This document shows, piece after piece, positions 31,167 through 42,943 of a stretch of 64,000 nucleotides of DNA (positions are counted from its first letter, which is position 1; each line of letters starts with the position of its first letter). Where the stretch lies: assembly GCA_013076295.1 (NCBI GenBank), contig RQOL01000780.1:142100-206099 (forward strand), read 5' to 3'. This DNA comes from Sanderia malayensis (Eukaryota > Cnidaria > Scyphozoa > Semaeostomeae > Pelagiidae). Below the pieces are notes generated by a model. The model was not told the origin of the DNA. It made no database searches and worked only from the letters and a program-made list of their open reading frames with translations. The position numbers and the translations under genes were made by a program.

Positions 31167-34100
31167 GGGTGACTGCACCACACACAGCAGTCGGCACAGT
31201 CCTGAATCCTGCGTAGCGCCCGATTATTAAGAGTTATGCGTTGCCATTTTCTCCGATATTGCCTATGGGAAAGTGGATTTCCTTACTCTGTGAAAACTGC
31301 AAGTTGTCCCTTAAGGATAGTTACTTTTTGCAAAAATCGCACTATCAATAACATCCCCCTCTCCTTTTAATACATGAAAACTTGATCTAAAATCTATAAG
31401 GCCCCTTTAGTGTTTACTGTTATATACTTCCAATTTCAATTGCATTTTCACCAACAAGGAAAACTCGAACAAAGGTTACTCCTTGACGCTGGTGTTCGAG
31501 CTTTTAACTAATGTAACCGGCAATCTTATTCTTTTTTTGCTATGTACAAACGTAATCCTCAAAACAAACGACCGCGTTATTGAAAGAATACATTCACGCA
31601 GTGGCAGAGATGTATGCTTGCTGAGAGTGAAGTGCTATTGAAGAATCCAATTGAGGTACTGTCATTTTGCTAAAGACGTCGCTTAACCAATCAATTTTGC
31701 AACCTGAACTACGGATTGTATGTATCAATTTTTATGATATTGACAATTCACCAATTTAATAGTAGACTTATCATGACTCAACCCTTCGCATTCGTACTTC
31801 GCATACAATACAAATATCTATCCACGTCCTTTCAAAACATTTTTTGTACTGTATTGTATATCTTTCAGATCTTCCGCATTAATAATAAGGTTTTTAAATT
31901 AGCGATTTACGTTTTCAATAGTAGATAGCCAGAGATAGATACTTTTATCTTCGTTACAGTTTCAATATTCATATATTTGTGTATTTGTCCCATATAAATC
32001 TCCATTCAATAATATCATAACAAAATTTATTGACTTCGTTTTTAATTAGATGCATTTCTGCTAATATCATTGAAACGAGGCGAGACTTCTGTCTCCATTT
32101 CAAACGCCTTGTGCTGTCTATGTATGATTTTCATCTATGTTATGTCTCATCATCGCACTATTGTTGCCTGTCGGGTCTAAGTTTTGTCTCCCAACAAATG
32201 GCATCGAGTGGATTTTGTTGCTGAACTCAATGAAATTATACCTCATAAAGCCTTCCTGGCTCAAAGGAAACAACTACCTTGCTGTTCACCAAAGGTAAAT
32301 AAGGTTCATTTTCATTTTGGACAATCAAACAATGGATATTTAGATATAAGCGAATTTATATACTGAAATGAGAGAAAATAAAGCTCATGTATACCCTTAT
32401 TGACTTAAAGGAGACAACTAGGCTGCTATGAATCAGAGGTCAACAATGTATATTTTCATTTCATCCCTTTAATTTGATATGTTGAATGGAAATTGCTTAG
32501 CTTAGGCCATTTCTACTTTACTCACGGTTTACATATAGTTTGTTAGGCCAGAATTCTAAATTTTCCAATGTTTTTTCACTACTTTGTTTTCAGAAGAAAT
32601 GTGCATTGCTCTACCAAATCTTCCTGGGGTTTTTATTTCCGTGAATATAGTTCCTAACCAATTTATTGACTTTGTGGCTGCCTTCTTTGTTTTACAAGCA
32701 AAGCTCATTGATATCCCAACATGAACCTGCTTTCAATTTCTGTTTATCCAAAATGTTTAATTGTTGTAATGTACATGAAGGAAACCAGTGAAAGTCAAGT
32801 TCAACCCTGGGAAAAATTCCACACTTTATTTACTTACCACCTTCCTCATTGCACATGCATTGCATATCTCTTTTGTCTACCACACTCATTAATACTCTTT
32901 TCCTATTTTTGTACAGATTCATTTAGTCAAAGGCAATGGAAAATTCAATCAATGGTTCAAAGTGTTCTCTTCAAATTATTTCCCAAGTCAGGTATAATAT
33001 TCAAGGTATGATGCTCTCTGTTCCATATGAATCAATTAATGCACCTTGCTTAAAAAGCAGACTCAATAAATAAAGGCTCAATAATATTTCTACATTGACT
33101 ACCACTAAATGTTCTCTTAACAATTCTCTTACAGTATTCTAAACCTGTAGGTACTTAATTCTTCCTCATTGTCACTTAATGATGTTCCTTATCAGGCAGA
33201 TGTGTTGTCGTAAACTCAGTGTGCCAGGAACAGACGGCAATGATTTCACAACCATTACAGCACAATATTTTCAAATTTAGTGGGAAGCATACATTGTATC
33301 AATCACTGATAGAAACCTCCATTACACTGGACAAAACAAGCTAAGATGGCTGTTACCACACAAGCAAACATTATTAATGCATTTTAATAATCTATATTTG
33401 CATAAATATGTCTTTGTTATCTTACTTCAATATTGAGAGTCTTGCATGATAAGTTTCCCATTGTAGATATCTTTTTAACCAGAACCTCATAGTGTATGAT
33501 GTCTCCTCATTCATTCACTGTGGAAGTGCTTGACAAAGTATTTCTGTTTTTTTTTTAATCAACAACATTCCAATTGTATATATCATTGACACTTGCTTAC
33601 GTTTTCAGTATGTAGACACTGTATTACATGAACTGTACTACCATCTTACAATGTGTCTTATATCATAAAGAGCTTTCCCATACAATTAACATGCAAGCAC
33701 AGAAACTTATTGAATCCTCTGAACAATTACAACATAATGGCAACTTGAAGTGACAAGCTTTTTTATAAGGAACCTATGTGTATAACGTAGAAAACTTAAG
33801 AAACATTTACTACTACAGGCCAAATCACTAAGGCATCTTTTAATTTTTAGTATATTAATATTTCCGCACTATTTAAAATTAGGAAGCCGGTTCCATTATT
33901 TTCAGTACTTTTACATTATAAGCTTCTTCATGTGTTAACCTCTTATCTTTTCACGTAGCAAAACGATGAATTTGAATGCTTTTCTTGCGTCTCTACTAAT
34001 TACGTCCACCAAATGCCAAACTTAAAATTAAAAACTTTTACAACTACTGAGTGGTCAAAGAGATCTCAAAATAACAAACTTAAACAACTAGGCCCTCAGC

Positions 34101-35713
34101 TAGGTTCCTTATATGTATTCTCATCGCAATTGTAATTCTAATAGTTATCGCATAATTCCAAGTTTTGTTGCTCTTGAAATCTACAATCACACTACAATCA
34201 ATGCAGCACCACGTAATGTTCTGGAGCTAATACTATTATCATCAGATAATCAGGAATTTCGGCGTCCTAGCAACAACAATAGCGGCGCGAAATTAAAATT
34301 TCTCTTGCGTCATAGAGGACTTAGCGTGCGTAAAAAATTTTTTAACTCACACAAGAAAAACAACAATTTACGTAAGTACATGTATTTTTAATGTTGCTTT
34401 TACTTTCACATAAAAATACAGGCTATTTATAACTAAACAGCTTTAAAAAAGCTCAAAGTGCTATATTTTATGTCACAATTGCCATTGCAGTGGATATTAT
34501 CACAATAACAATTTTATCCTTTACAGGTTCACTTGAAATAGATATTTTGCGACTACTTCTACGTAAGTTCATGTATTCATTCTGCGTTTTCTGCCGCTTT
34601 AGTCTCTCCCTTCATTGTAAGAAAGATAATTATTATTCATTATCTGCAAAAAAAACTGTGTCATATTAATACATTCAAAGTATATATTATTGAAACACAA
34701 GAGAACTGCAAGGCAAATTCAAACAACTATAGCTTATTAACTCACCTTTCATTGATACAATGACAATATATTTATATATAGTGTAAACATGGATATGAAA
34801 TGATCTCGCCATTGAACATGACTTGAAGAGCTGGTCACTTCTGGCTGAATTGCAACAATGTGCAAAGGAGCCCACAATATTCATTGTGGTGAGGAAACAC
34901 AGGTGAAATTGAAATTACCTTCATCTTTATATTGATAAATTTAACAAATGCTGTGAATAGCAAGGTTATCCAACTCTTTACAAGAAACACATTGTATCCT
35001 ATCTTTTAACAATATTGAGTCACTCTTCTAAATTCATTCCTATTGTCGTAGCTCTTCACTTCAAAGAATATCCCACTGAAGAGAGAATGTGGCAACAAAT
35101 TCAACCATTAAAAGAAACAAGTTCAATTTGTAAGCCTCGAAGGAGGCACCTCTCAAAATGAATTAGCGTAAGTTGAATGCTAAATACCCACCTCATCCGT
35201 TCGTAAAACATATTGCTCACTTTAAACTTTTTCTGAAACAATGTATTCTTTCCTACAGCACATTAAGAAATAAAATAAAATTCTAACAAAAAAGATTCAA
35301 AAGATAAAAAGAAAACAAGAAAAATAAACAAAAAAATGAAAGAAACGAGGTGCATGTGGGCAGATTGCCAACGAAGAAATTCTATGTCTTGTCAGGGGAG
35401 AGACAGAAGTAAATGTAACTGTAATTGTGTTATGTTTTTTTTTGTTTTTCTTCCACTGTTATTTGTTTCTTTGTTAATGTTAATTGTAAACGTAGATTTG
35501 CATACAATTAATAATAATAAATTGCGAAATAATAACAAGACTATTACCTTTGAGAAACCATGCATTTCGCCAACAGTACCTTTAAACTCTTCTTTAACAT
35601 CCTGTGACACAAACCGTAACAATTTGCAAGAAATGTACTTCAAAAACCCGTCTTTATAAATGAAGTACATGGCCTTTCGCATGCGTCATGGCTTCCTATA
35701 TTTCAATACTTAC
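31167..35713. other. AT-rich interval without a recognisable gene
   Basis: About 4.5 kb with only short ORFs (up to 107 codons at 35336-35659, low complexity and Asn-rich) and no domain I recognise. A block at 32440-32720 is a diverged direct repeat of 36400-36675. It may be intronic or intergenic host DNA and is the least repeat-like part of the window. Confidence 0.5.
32440..32720 (+). repeat. Diverged direct repeat, copy 1
   Basis: It shares an ordered set of words with 36400-36675: ATTGCTTAG-TTAGGCCA, ACATATAGTTT, TTAGGCCAGAATT versus TGAGGCCAAAATT, and TTTGTGGCTGCCTTCTTTG. Low overall identity suggests an old dispersed repeat. Confidence 0.45.
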
Positions 35714-36101
35714 CAAAAGAAGAGCAGTCAACAATTCCCTTCTTTGACATCGCACCACACAAATTATGCACTACCTGAAATTCACGAATAATAGATGTAA
35801 TAAAACGTAAGAAGCAAACAATCTTATCTCATTTTCCAGTGCAGACAATGTATCTTAACTCTAGCATCCGTTCTTCTTAAATGTGGCCTACTCTCAAGGG
35901 ATTTTATGAAATACTATATTTCCTCAAGTCTTATACGCTGGGAAAATGAATCAAAACCTTCACAAAAACCCTACAGATTCATTTTAAAGATGTAACTTGA
36001 AAGATCGCAATGATATAAAACGATGTGCAAAACCTACTTACCATCGCCAGTGACCCAGTGCAAGAGCAGAAAAGACGAAAGGAAGGACGCAATGCCAGCA
36101 T
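35714..36101 (-). CDS. Possible first two exons of an unidentified host gene
   Basis: On the minus strand an ATG (36101) opens 60 bases (20 codons, MLALRPSFRLFC...) that end exactly at a GTAAGT donor (36041-36036). A second 61-base exon (35774-35714) follows a TTTCAG acceptor and ends at another GTAAGT donor, in frame (VVHNLCGAMSKKG...). The basic, hydrophobic start could be a mitochondrial or secretory leader. No further exon was found and the protein is not recognised. Two good donors and a good acceptor in phase are the only support. Confidence 0.25.
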
Positions 36102-36399
36102 GTTCTTTGTTGAGTTCAGTCTTCTTTTCTTTCATGGGTTGGGTCTGGGCTGGGTTAATTGTTAGCCAATCAAGCTCAATCAGATAATCACGTCCAAACG
36201 AGGCTGCATAACAATAGAATTTGTTGTATGATTTTGATTTATGCTATGTTTCGTCAACGTAGCAATTTATCATGCTGGTCGTGGTGGTCCTGTCCAAATA
36301 TTCGTTTCCCAAATCTTGGATCGAAACGGAACTTAATGCTGAAATAAGAGAAAGTAAAGCTGAGAGAAACATTCATTTTGCCGCAGCTCAGGAGTAAGT

Positions 36400-36675
36400 A
36401 GCCTTTATTTTTTAGTTTCACCCCATTCAAGTTCCCATATAATTGCTTAGGCCAATTGTATTTCACTCATTGTTTGTTAACATATAGTTTCTTGAGGCCA
36501 AAATTGACAACTCCGCTTATGTTTCAAGGCTTTTTATATTTCATAATTTGGGAAAGAGTGTTTAATGCTGTACCCAAATGTTTCAGTGGCTTTGATTTTG
36601 TTAAAATATTTTCGTTGACGGTTCTTTTCATTTTGTGGCTGCCTTCTTTGCCTTACCAGCCAAGCCCAATACTCT
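36400..36675 (+). repeat. Diverged direct repeat, copy 2
   Basis: Partner of 32440-32720; it contains TTTGTGGCTGCCTTCTTTGCCTTACCAGCCAAGCCC, matching TTTGTGGCTGCCTTCTTTGTTTTACAAGCAAAGCTC in copy 1. Confidence 0.45.
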
Positions 36676-36831
36676 TATGAAACTCCTTTCCCCATGCAAT
36701 TCCCATCCCATTGATGATGATTATGAAGTATTTTTGCATTCGTTATCCACGGTGTCTGGTGCTTATCCTTATGTTCTATATGATTGAAACTAACGTAAAA
36801 CCAATCCCACCCGTGGAAATCTTTTGCCGTG

Positions 36832-36931
36832 NNNNNNNNNNNNNNNNNNNNNNNNNNNNNNNNNNNNNNNNNNNNNNNNNNNNNNNNNNNNNNNNNNNNN
36901 NNNNNNNNNNNNNNNNNNNNNNNNNNNNNNN
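36832..36931. other. Assembly gap (100 N)
   Basis: Exactly 100 N, a conventional placeholder for a gap of unknown size. It removes the N-terminal region of the ISL2EU-type transposase and lies inside the spacer between the inverted arms, so the relative order and orientation of the two halves depend on scaffolding. Confidence 0.99.
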
Positions 36932-38075
36932 AAGCACAAACGCTGCTTGATTTGCCATGTGAGGACTCTTTCGAGTCAAAGTCAGCTTGCAACAAGGACT
37001 CCTTCCAAATCATCGAGTTGATAGAACACGAAGAAGAGTCAGGACATGTATCAGAAAGAGAAGGGAACAAATTATTTTCAGAAAATGAAAACTTAAGGCA
37101 AGAGGTGGAAGAGTGGAAGGAAAAGTACCTGGAGTTATGCGAGTTCAAAGATAAAGAAAAAGACAAATTCAAGAAAGAGATACAAAAACATTTGAAGACA
37201 TCTATTCGATCCAGTGCTGTGGAAGGGGATGACAAAAAATGCAAGTTGAAGACAGGCCTCTCCTGGAGTTCATTTGAAACCCTTTATGAATATCTACACA
37301 GACGTATAATGCAAAACTCCAAAACCCAGTGCAAAATTCTTATAAAGGAGCAAATTTTTCTCACTTTAGTGAAACTCAGACAAAATCCATCAACTGCACC
37401 GATGGCACATCTTTCAGACATTGCAGTATCAACATTTGTTACTATTTCTTACAGATATCTGAATCTTCTCTATGCGAAAATTGGCTTTCTTGTACACTGG
37501 CCTGATAGGGAGGTAATCTTCAACACAGTGCCTCCAATATTCAAAGCTAAATAGCCCAGACTAACATGCATTGTGGACTGCTTTGAAATAAACATCGAAA
37601 GTCCAAAGTTACATGCAGCACGAGCAGCCACATACTCTAATTACAAGAAACCAACAACTGTCAAATATTTTATCGCTTGTCATCCTGGAGGTGCAATAAC
37701 CTATCTCAGCCCTGGTTGGGCAGGGCATGCTTCTGATGCGGAAATTGTGAGGAAATCCGATTTTATGACCTATAAACATTTCATGCCTGGTGACCAGATA
37801 TTAGTTGATAAAGGCTTTACTTCGCGCCAGATTTCATGAAGGGGAAACCTCAAATGCCTGCTTCAGAGGTGGAAAATTCAAGAGAGATTTCGAACGCAAG
37901 AATTCATATAGAGAGAGTCATTGGTGTTTTGAAAAATAGATATCATATATTAGATGGACCTTTACAATTACGCCTTGTCAAATCGATCAAGGAAGAAGGT
38001 AAGGAAGTAAACAACATTTCTGTAATAGACAAAATTATATGGAAGAAGGAGTCATATACAAGGAATGATACATAA
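36932..38075 (+). pseudogene. ISL2EU-type DDE transposase (DDE_Tnp_4)
   Basis: After the gap comes a coiled coil (SENENLRQEVEEWKEKYLEL), then the helix-turn-helix of this family (GLSWSSFETLYEYL..., LVKLRQNPSTAPMAHLSDIAVSTF) and HWPDREVIF. The DDE core follows: IVDCFEI (Asp; usual VIDCTEI), HPGGAITYLSPGWAGHASDAEI, GDQILVDKGF (Asp) and ARIHIERVIGVLKNRYHIL (Glu). A TAG at 37552-37554 splits the ORF without changing frame, and a frameshift follows near 37838. A THAP domain would be expected in the gap. The paired YqaJ/PHD gene on the minus strand is the usual second ORF of ISL2EU elements. Confidence 0.75.
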
Positions 38076-38800
38076 TAATGAATTTCATGTAAAAGCCTTT
38101 CAGAGAATTCAAAAGAGTTTAGCTGTATATTTGATTTCCATTGTTTTTTCTTCTATGTGCATTTCTGCATTTGGTGCTACAGTACCAGGTCTTTTTCCTA
38201 GGCTTTGTCTTTAATTCGACACAACTGAAATGAAACCATTGATACTGGCACTTTTCGTTATCGCAGCCAACCATTTCTTCATTTGGTTTCTCAGCCTGAC
38301 ACTTGTAGTAAAGAACCTTGCAGGTGTATCCTGGGCCATTCTTCTTCACTTGATAAGACAGGGAGTATGTGTTGATTCCAGAAACAATTAAACTTTGCCA
38401 ACATGCTTTGAAGGTACAAATCATCCCGTGCAACATAAGATAGAACACAGTCAAGCACAGACCAGATGACAAAATGGCAGTAATTTGCTTTACAGATATA
38501 CATCTGTAATTGCACCTGGGCGAAATACTTATGATTTGCTTTTATGGGCCCATGTACACGAGACCAAAAATTCATCCTAGAACAGTGGGGAGTATTACCA
38601 TAAATTCCGAACGCCAGCGTTTCCGGATAAAATTTTCTAAAATCTAAAATGATTTCAGGTAGCACATTAACCCCAATGATTGATTTGATAATTGGCTTCC
38701 TTATCGCACCTGTTTTTCTGATTGAAAAAATAATTTGAATCTCATAATTGTTTTCATCTACGGCGCTGGTACACATACACGAGTAACCTCTGTTATCAAA

Positions 38801-39614
38801 ATGGCTGGCTTTAGGCAATTTGTATATCAGAATTTTTCTGAAAATGAAAACTCTGGGACTCAAAATACAGAATTTTTTGAAGATTCTCAGGATCCAAGCC
38901 TTTACATGAGTCAGCCTGTATCTTATGTAACACTGAGTTTTAGCAGAACCAGTACTCCGCTATCAAGATCGTTTGTACCATCACGTATGCATGGATTTCC
39001 AACACTGTTCATAGCACCTGGGTTTGGATCTACAATGCCTTATTCATTTGCACTATCATTTTTGGAGCAATATAGAGGGATCAGCAGCCAACAAAGCACC
39101 TCAAGGTCTACGCCAAGAGAAACACCTTCAACTTCAGGGACAATCTGTACAGTTTCCTCAGCTGCAGCTTCAAAGAAAGGCAGAAGGGCTTGGACGACAG
39201 CACAAACAGATGTTCTTGTGAATGCCTGGAGAGAAGCATTTGTGGAATTAGAAAGCCACAGGAATAATAGGGCATGGAAGCAAATTCTGATTAAGGTAAA
39301 CGAAGCAGGCGAAAAGAGAACACTGGAACAAGTAAAGAAGAGGGTCAGCTACCTGAAAGACAAATATAAAGATGCCAAGGCCAAGAACAAGAAAAGTGGC
39401 GAAGCAAGGAACACACCTCAGTATTATGATGTCTTTGATGAGGTTTTGGGGGGGAAAGAGCGTTGTTCAGTTGGGTGAGGTGCAAGAAACGGGCACTGTA
39501 GGCGTGGTAGTAGGCCAAGATATGATCGCAGATGTTGAGAACAGTGATGAGCAAGACGTTGATGGGCAAGAAAGAAATGCTCAAGAGGATGGTGTTGCTG
39601 TTGCGAACCCATAG
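38801..39614 (+). pseudogene. Harbinger Myb/SANT-like DNA-binding protein
   Basis: ATG 38801 (MAGFRQFVYQNF) opens a protein with a Ser/Thr-rich middle and a Myb/SANT-like trihelix domain (RRAWTTAQTDVLVNAWREAF...WKQILIKVNEAG...RVSYLKDKYKDAKAKNKKSG). This is the companion protein that recruits the nuclease to the transposon ends. The ORF shifts frame at a seven-G run (39447-39453) and continues as VVQLGEVQETGTV... to 39614; a coiled tail (LTKLQQQQEDTMTQFLEGMQKF) is visible to about 39760. The homopolymer position makes a sequencing error as likely as a real mutation. Confidence 0.7.
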
Positions 39615-39984
39615 CCACAAAGATAAAAAAAGAAGAAGGCATCAAAGTCCTCCACAGCAACACAACTTGCTGAATGCTTAACCAAGCTACAACAACAGCA
39701 AGAGGACACAATGACACAGTTTTTGGAAGGGATGCAAAAATTTGAAGAAAGGAATTTCAACCCCAGTAAAAAGATTTTCTTATATTGTTTTGTTTTTAAA
39801 TATATTATTGTCTTCTTGTTCTTATCACATGTTCTATTTTTATTGTTACAAAAATATAGACTTGCATGTTGCCTGACGCTGTTTCTTGTGAAGGTTGTGT
39901 TATAATTTTTTATTTCCCATGTGAACGGAAATTGCAACCCTATTGCATTTGACTGCTTTGTTTAATGCAGGAAATAAAGAGCAT

Positions 39985-41771
39985 TCAGAATGAGAAACCA
40001 ATATGTATTAATAGTAAAAGAACAACAAGAAATGACAAAATGTAAATAATGCAATGTTCAAAGTCACTAGAGTATCGAGCCGTCTTCCAGGTTACAAATG
40101 TAATCAACCAAAGGATCCCTGATGGTTTCCCAGATTCACAAAAACTGCCAGGAATGTTTTCATTCGCATTGTCACTGTATGGATCAGTAACCTCCTCCCC
40201 AGGCTCATTGCGTTCCTGACAAATATTGTGTAAAACACAACATGCCATTACAATATCTGCAACATATGATGGTTCCAAGCAAACTTTTCCTAGCAACAAA
40301 CGCCATCTTCCTTTCAATATGCCAAAGGCTCTTTCTATTAAAACACGTGCCTGGGACAGTGACAAGTTAAAAAGCTGCTCGGTGTTAGCCATGTTTTGTG
40401 AATGGGCAAATGGTTTGATCACAGAATAGAGATAATACAGAAGGCCAACTCGAGCATTTTCGGTGGTCACGCATGTAAGCGAGGTTAAGGACTCCAAAAC
40501 ACGTGTTGTGTAATATGCTAAGTATAATAAATCAAAAAAACACAATAATCATGCCTTCATTTTGTTATTCCGTGTATCAGTGAAAGTTTCTTCACTTGTA
40601 TGTAACACTCTTTTAATGACATTCACACACAACAGCCGCTTTCCCTGCCACAGCATTTTGTCACTATCCGCCATTAAACATAGGCCTATTCTCTTTTCCT
40701 ATTGTTCGCCCATTGTTCTGCCACTGGCGACATGAAAACGAGTTTAAGGACTCCACAAAATCCATGACCATGAGCTTCAAAGGATACCGACACGAGTTGG
40801 CCTTCTGTATTATCTCTATTCTGTGGTTTGATTAACCAATCATTTATAGGATAGGCTGCATCACCAACAAGATAAGGTTTCAAAGAGATTGATCTTGATA
40901 GCTTAAAAAGTGGTGCTTGTAAAATCTTTCCGTCCATGGCATCTTGATAGAGCCGCATATTCCTGAGTATACGCAAGTCATGCACAGAACCTGGAAAGCC
41001 GGCTGAGACACTAATGAATTTCAATGTCCCATCGCAAACTACTTGAATTCCGATGTTATACCGTTGCTTGCGGTCAAAAAATCAACTGTACTGTCTTTTG
41101 GAGCCAAAATTTGCACATGTATTCCGTCAATGGCACCCAAAACATTGGGCAATGGAGATAACGTTTCAAACTTTATTAATGTTTGTTCGCATTTTTCTTT
41201 GGTTTTAGGCCAGACAATGGACTGATTTCTAAGATGTACCAAGGCACCAACGAAGTCTTTTGTGATACGACCAACAATACAAGATGAAACCCCAAATGTT
41301 TGACCAATTGATCGGCATGATCCATCATTTACAAGCCACCAGATTGTCACAGCAACCCTTTTAGGGAATTGTGTTTCTCATATTGGTCTCACCTTTCTCC
41401 ATAAATCTGTGCACGACTGAGCAAATATAGTCGAAAGTGTCTCGAGAAACTCTATAATGTGTAGTCCAAAAATCTGGATACAGGTCTTTGCTTGTATTGA
41501 GATCAGCATTGTAGTATACATCAAATTCATTGTGCTGGCGGTGGAAAGCCCATGCCTCTCTATCGTTATAAGCATTTGAAAAAAAATGCACAGGCGCTTG
41601 TTGCATTTGTAAGTTTCTTATTCTAATATATTCAGCAACAAAAGCCATCATTCTTTGCAACGAACATTGTCGATTTTGTTCCAATAAATATACAGTTATG
41701 AGAAGCAACATAAAAAATTCTTCGTCAGACATTGTGCTTGTAAAAGAAATAACAGAGAAAGAAGACAACAT
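39985..41771 (-). pseudogene. HARBI1-like DDE nuclease of the Harbinger element
   Basis: Reading leftward: 41771-41361 (N-terminal, FRQH-type helices and YPDFWTTHYRVSRDTFDYI), 41350-41039 (VAVTIWWLVNDGSCRSIGQTFGVS and LGAIDGIHVQI, first Asp), 41024-40686 (VSAGFPGSVHDLRILRN and YLVGDAAYPINDWL, second Asp), and 40545-39985 (LSQARVLIERAFGILKGRWRLL, catalytic Glu; ACCVLHNICQERNE). All three catalytic residues are preserved but small frameshifts and a deletion between 40686 and 40545 break the gene. The enzyme would excise and insert the element. Confidence 0.8.
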
Positions 41772-42015
41772 TTAATCCGCGTTGACATGTATCACCGAGA
41801 AAACAAGAATGCTGGCGAGCATCCCAATACTAATTAAGCGACCCTTTTTATCCTTACCAAGATGTTTGGCTGGTAGAATTTCTAAAAAAGCCCATGTACA
41901 CGGGAAAAGGAAGTTGCTAACTTGGCAATCCCTCCAAATATTTAGAAAAGTAGCTCGTGTACATGGGGCCTATGTTTCCATCATGGTCTAAGTGGACTCT
42001 GTTGTCACTCACATA

Positions 42016-42943
42016 CAGTCAACTCGGTCTAATTCGAACTCGTGTAATTCGAACTTTTATTAATTCGAACCAAATTCTGTGGTCCCTTGAAAAATTCCTA
42101 ACAAAGCCTTATAAAAAAACCTCTATAATTCGAACTTCTGTAATTCGAACTTTCTGTAATTCGACCATTTATTTTTGTACCCTCAAAGAAAAAAGTAATT
42201 CGTTACTCATGATAGAACTTCTTTTTTTGCTCTTGTCTCTGGCAAGCCCATTGAAGCTTGTGTCATTGGGCAGATTGAAGCAAATTGGCTTACTGGGACT
42301 TAGTACGGGATGCCAGACAGTGATTTTTACGACCCATTTTAAGCGTGACACTTTCTAGATGTTTAGATTCGATAAGTTGAACTTTATCAATGGCACTAAC
42401 TAAAGTACCCAAACCTGTCAAGCTCATTGAAGATGCAGAGGAGGTATTAAGGCGAATATAAACGAAATTTCAATTCTTTTCGATGCTGAACTGCCGGTTA
42501 TTGTTACAAAAAATTGGAGCGTTCTATCTCATGAAAAAGGTTATCTATATAACACCTATATAATTAATAAAGCGTTAGAAGCTAAAAGACAACCAGAGAA
42601 CCCAACGGATAAATATGCAGTGGGTGTGCTCAAAGATGACAAAGTTTGGGGCACTTAGACAAAGGCAGTAATGGACGCTTTGCAAAACAATTTTCCAGGT
42701 TGTGACGAAATCCATATATTTTTGTTTTCTATTATAATAATTATTAAACTGTTTTGCTTCTTTAAAATGCCTTTAGTCCATAACAATGGTCATAAAAATA
42801 TAGTTTATGGCCATAAAACTGAGATATGGGGGTAACTAGGGGTAAAATATGGCACTTACATGAAAACTCGTATAATTCGAACTTTCTGTAATTCGAACAA
42901 ATTTGGATTCCCCCATAGAGTTCGAATTAGACAGAGTTGACTG
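42016..42943. mobile_element. pogo/Tigger-like TA-flanked element
   Basis: The terminal inverted repeats are CAGTCAACTCGGTCTAATTCGAACTC (from 42016) and its near complement GAGTTCGAATTAGACAGAGTTGACTG (to 42943). They are flanked by TA on both sides (42014-42015, 42944-42945), as in Tc1/mariner/pogo elements. Many TAATTCGAAC repeats lie inside the ends. There is no full transposase; a short HIRAN-like reading frame is inside. It sits in the YqaJ gene, 43 bases from the Harbinger element. Confidence 0.8.
42497..42656 (+). pseudogene. HIRAN-like domain remnant in the pogo-like element
   Basis: One frame reads VTKNWSVLSHEKGYLYN...ALEAKRQPENPTDKYAVGVLKDDKVWGT and then a stop. The pattern E.-N-x2-D-x-YAVGV-x-K-D matches HIRAN-like domains, which bind single-stranded or damaged DNA ends and occur in many cnidarian repeat proteins. 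It has no start codon of its own. It could be a piece captured by the element or the residue of an original ORF. Confidence 0.4.

Larger units (their letters stand above)
38546..41970. mobile_element. Harbinger transposon nested in the YqaJ gene
   Basis: The ends are inverted repeats GGGCCCATGTACACGAG (38546) and CTCGTGTACATGGGGCC (ending 41970), flanked by TAT on both sides (38543-38545, 41971-41973). Three-base duplications are typical of PIF/Harbinger. It contains a Myb/SANT-like protein gene on + and a split HARBI1-like nuclease gene on -. An extra internal copy of the end motif (CCCATGTACACGGG, about 41890) lies near the right end. Confidence 0.85.

Noticed and set aside
34687..35682. 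ORFs of 65-107 codons as host exons
   Set aside because: No convincing splice pairs, low complexity, and no recognisable domain.
41782..42000. Second Harbinger end at about 41885-41900 (CCCATGTACACGGG) as the true terminus
   Set aside because: Only the outer copy at 41954-41970 is bordered by the TAT that matches the left side and gives a restored frame; the inner one is a sub-terminal repeat.
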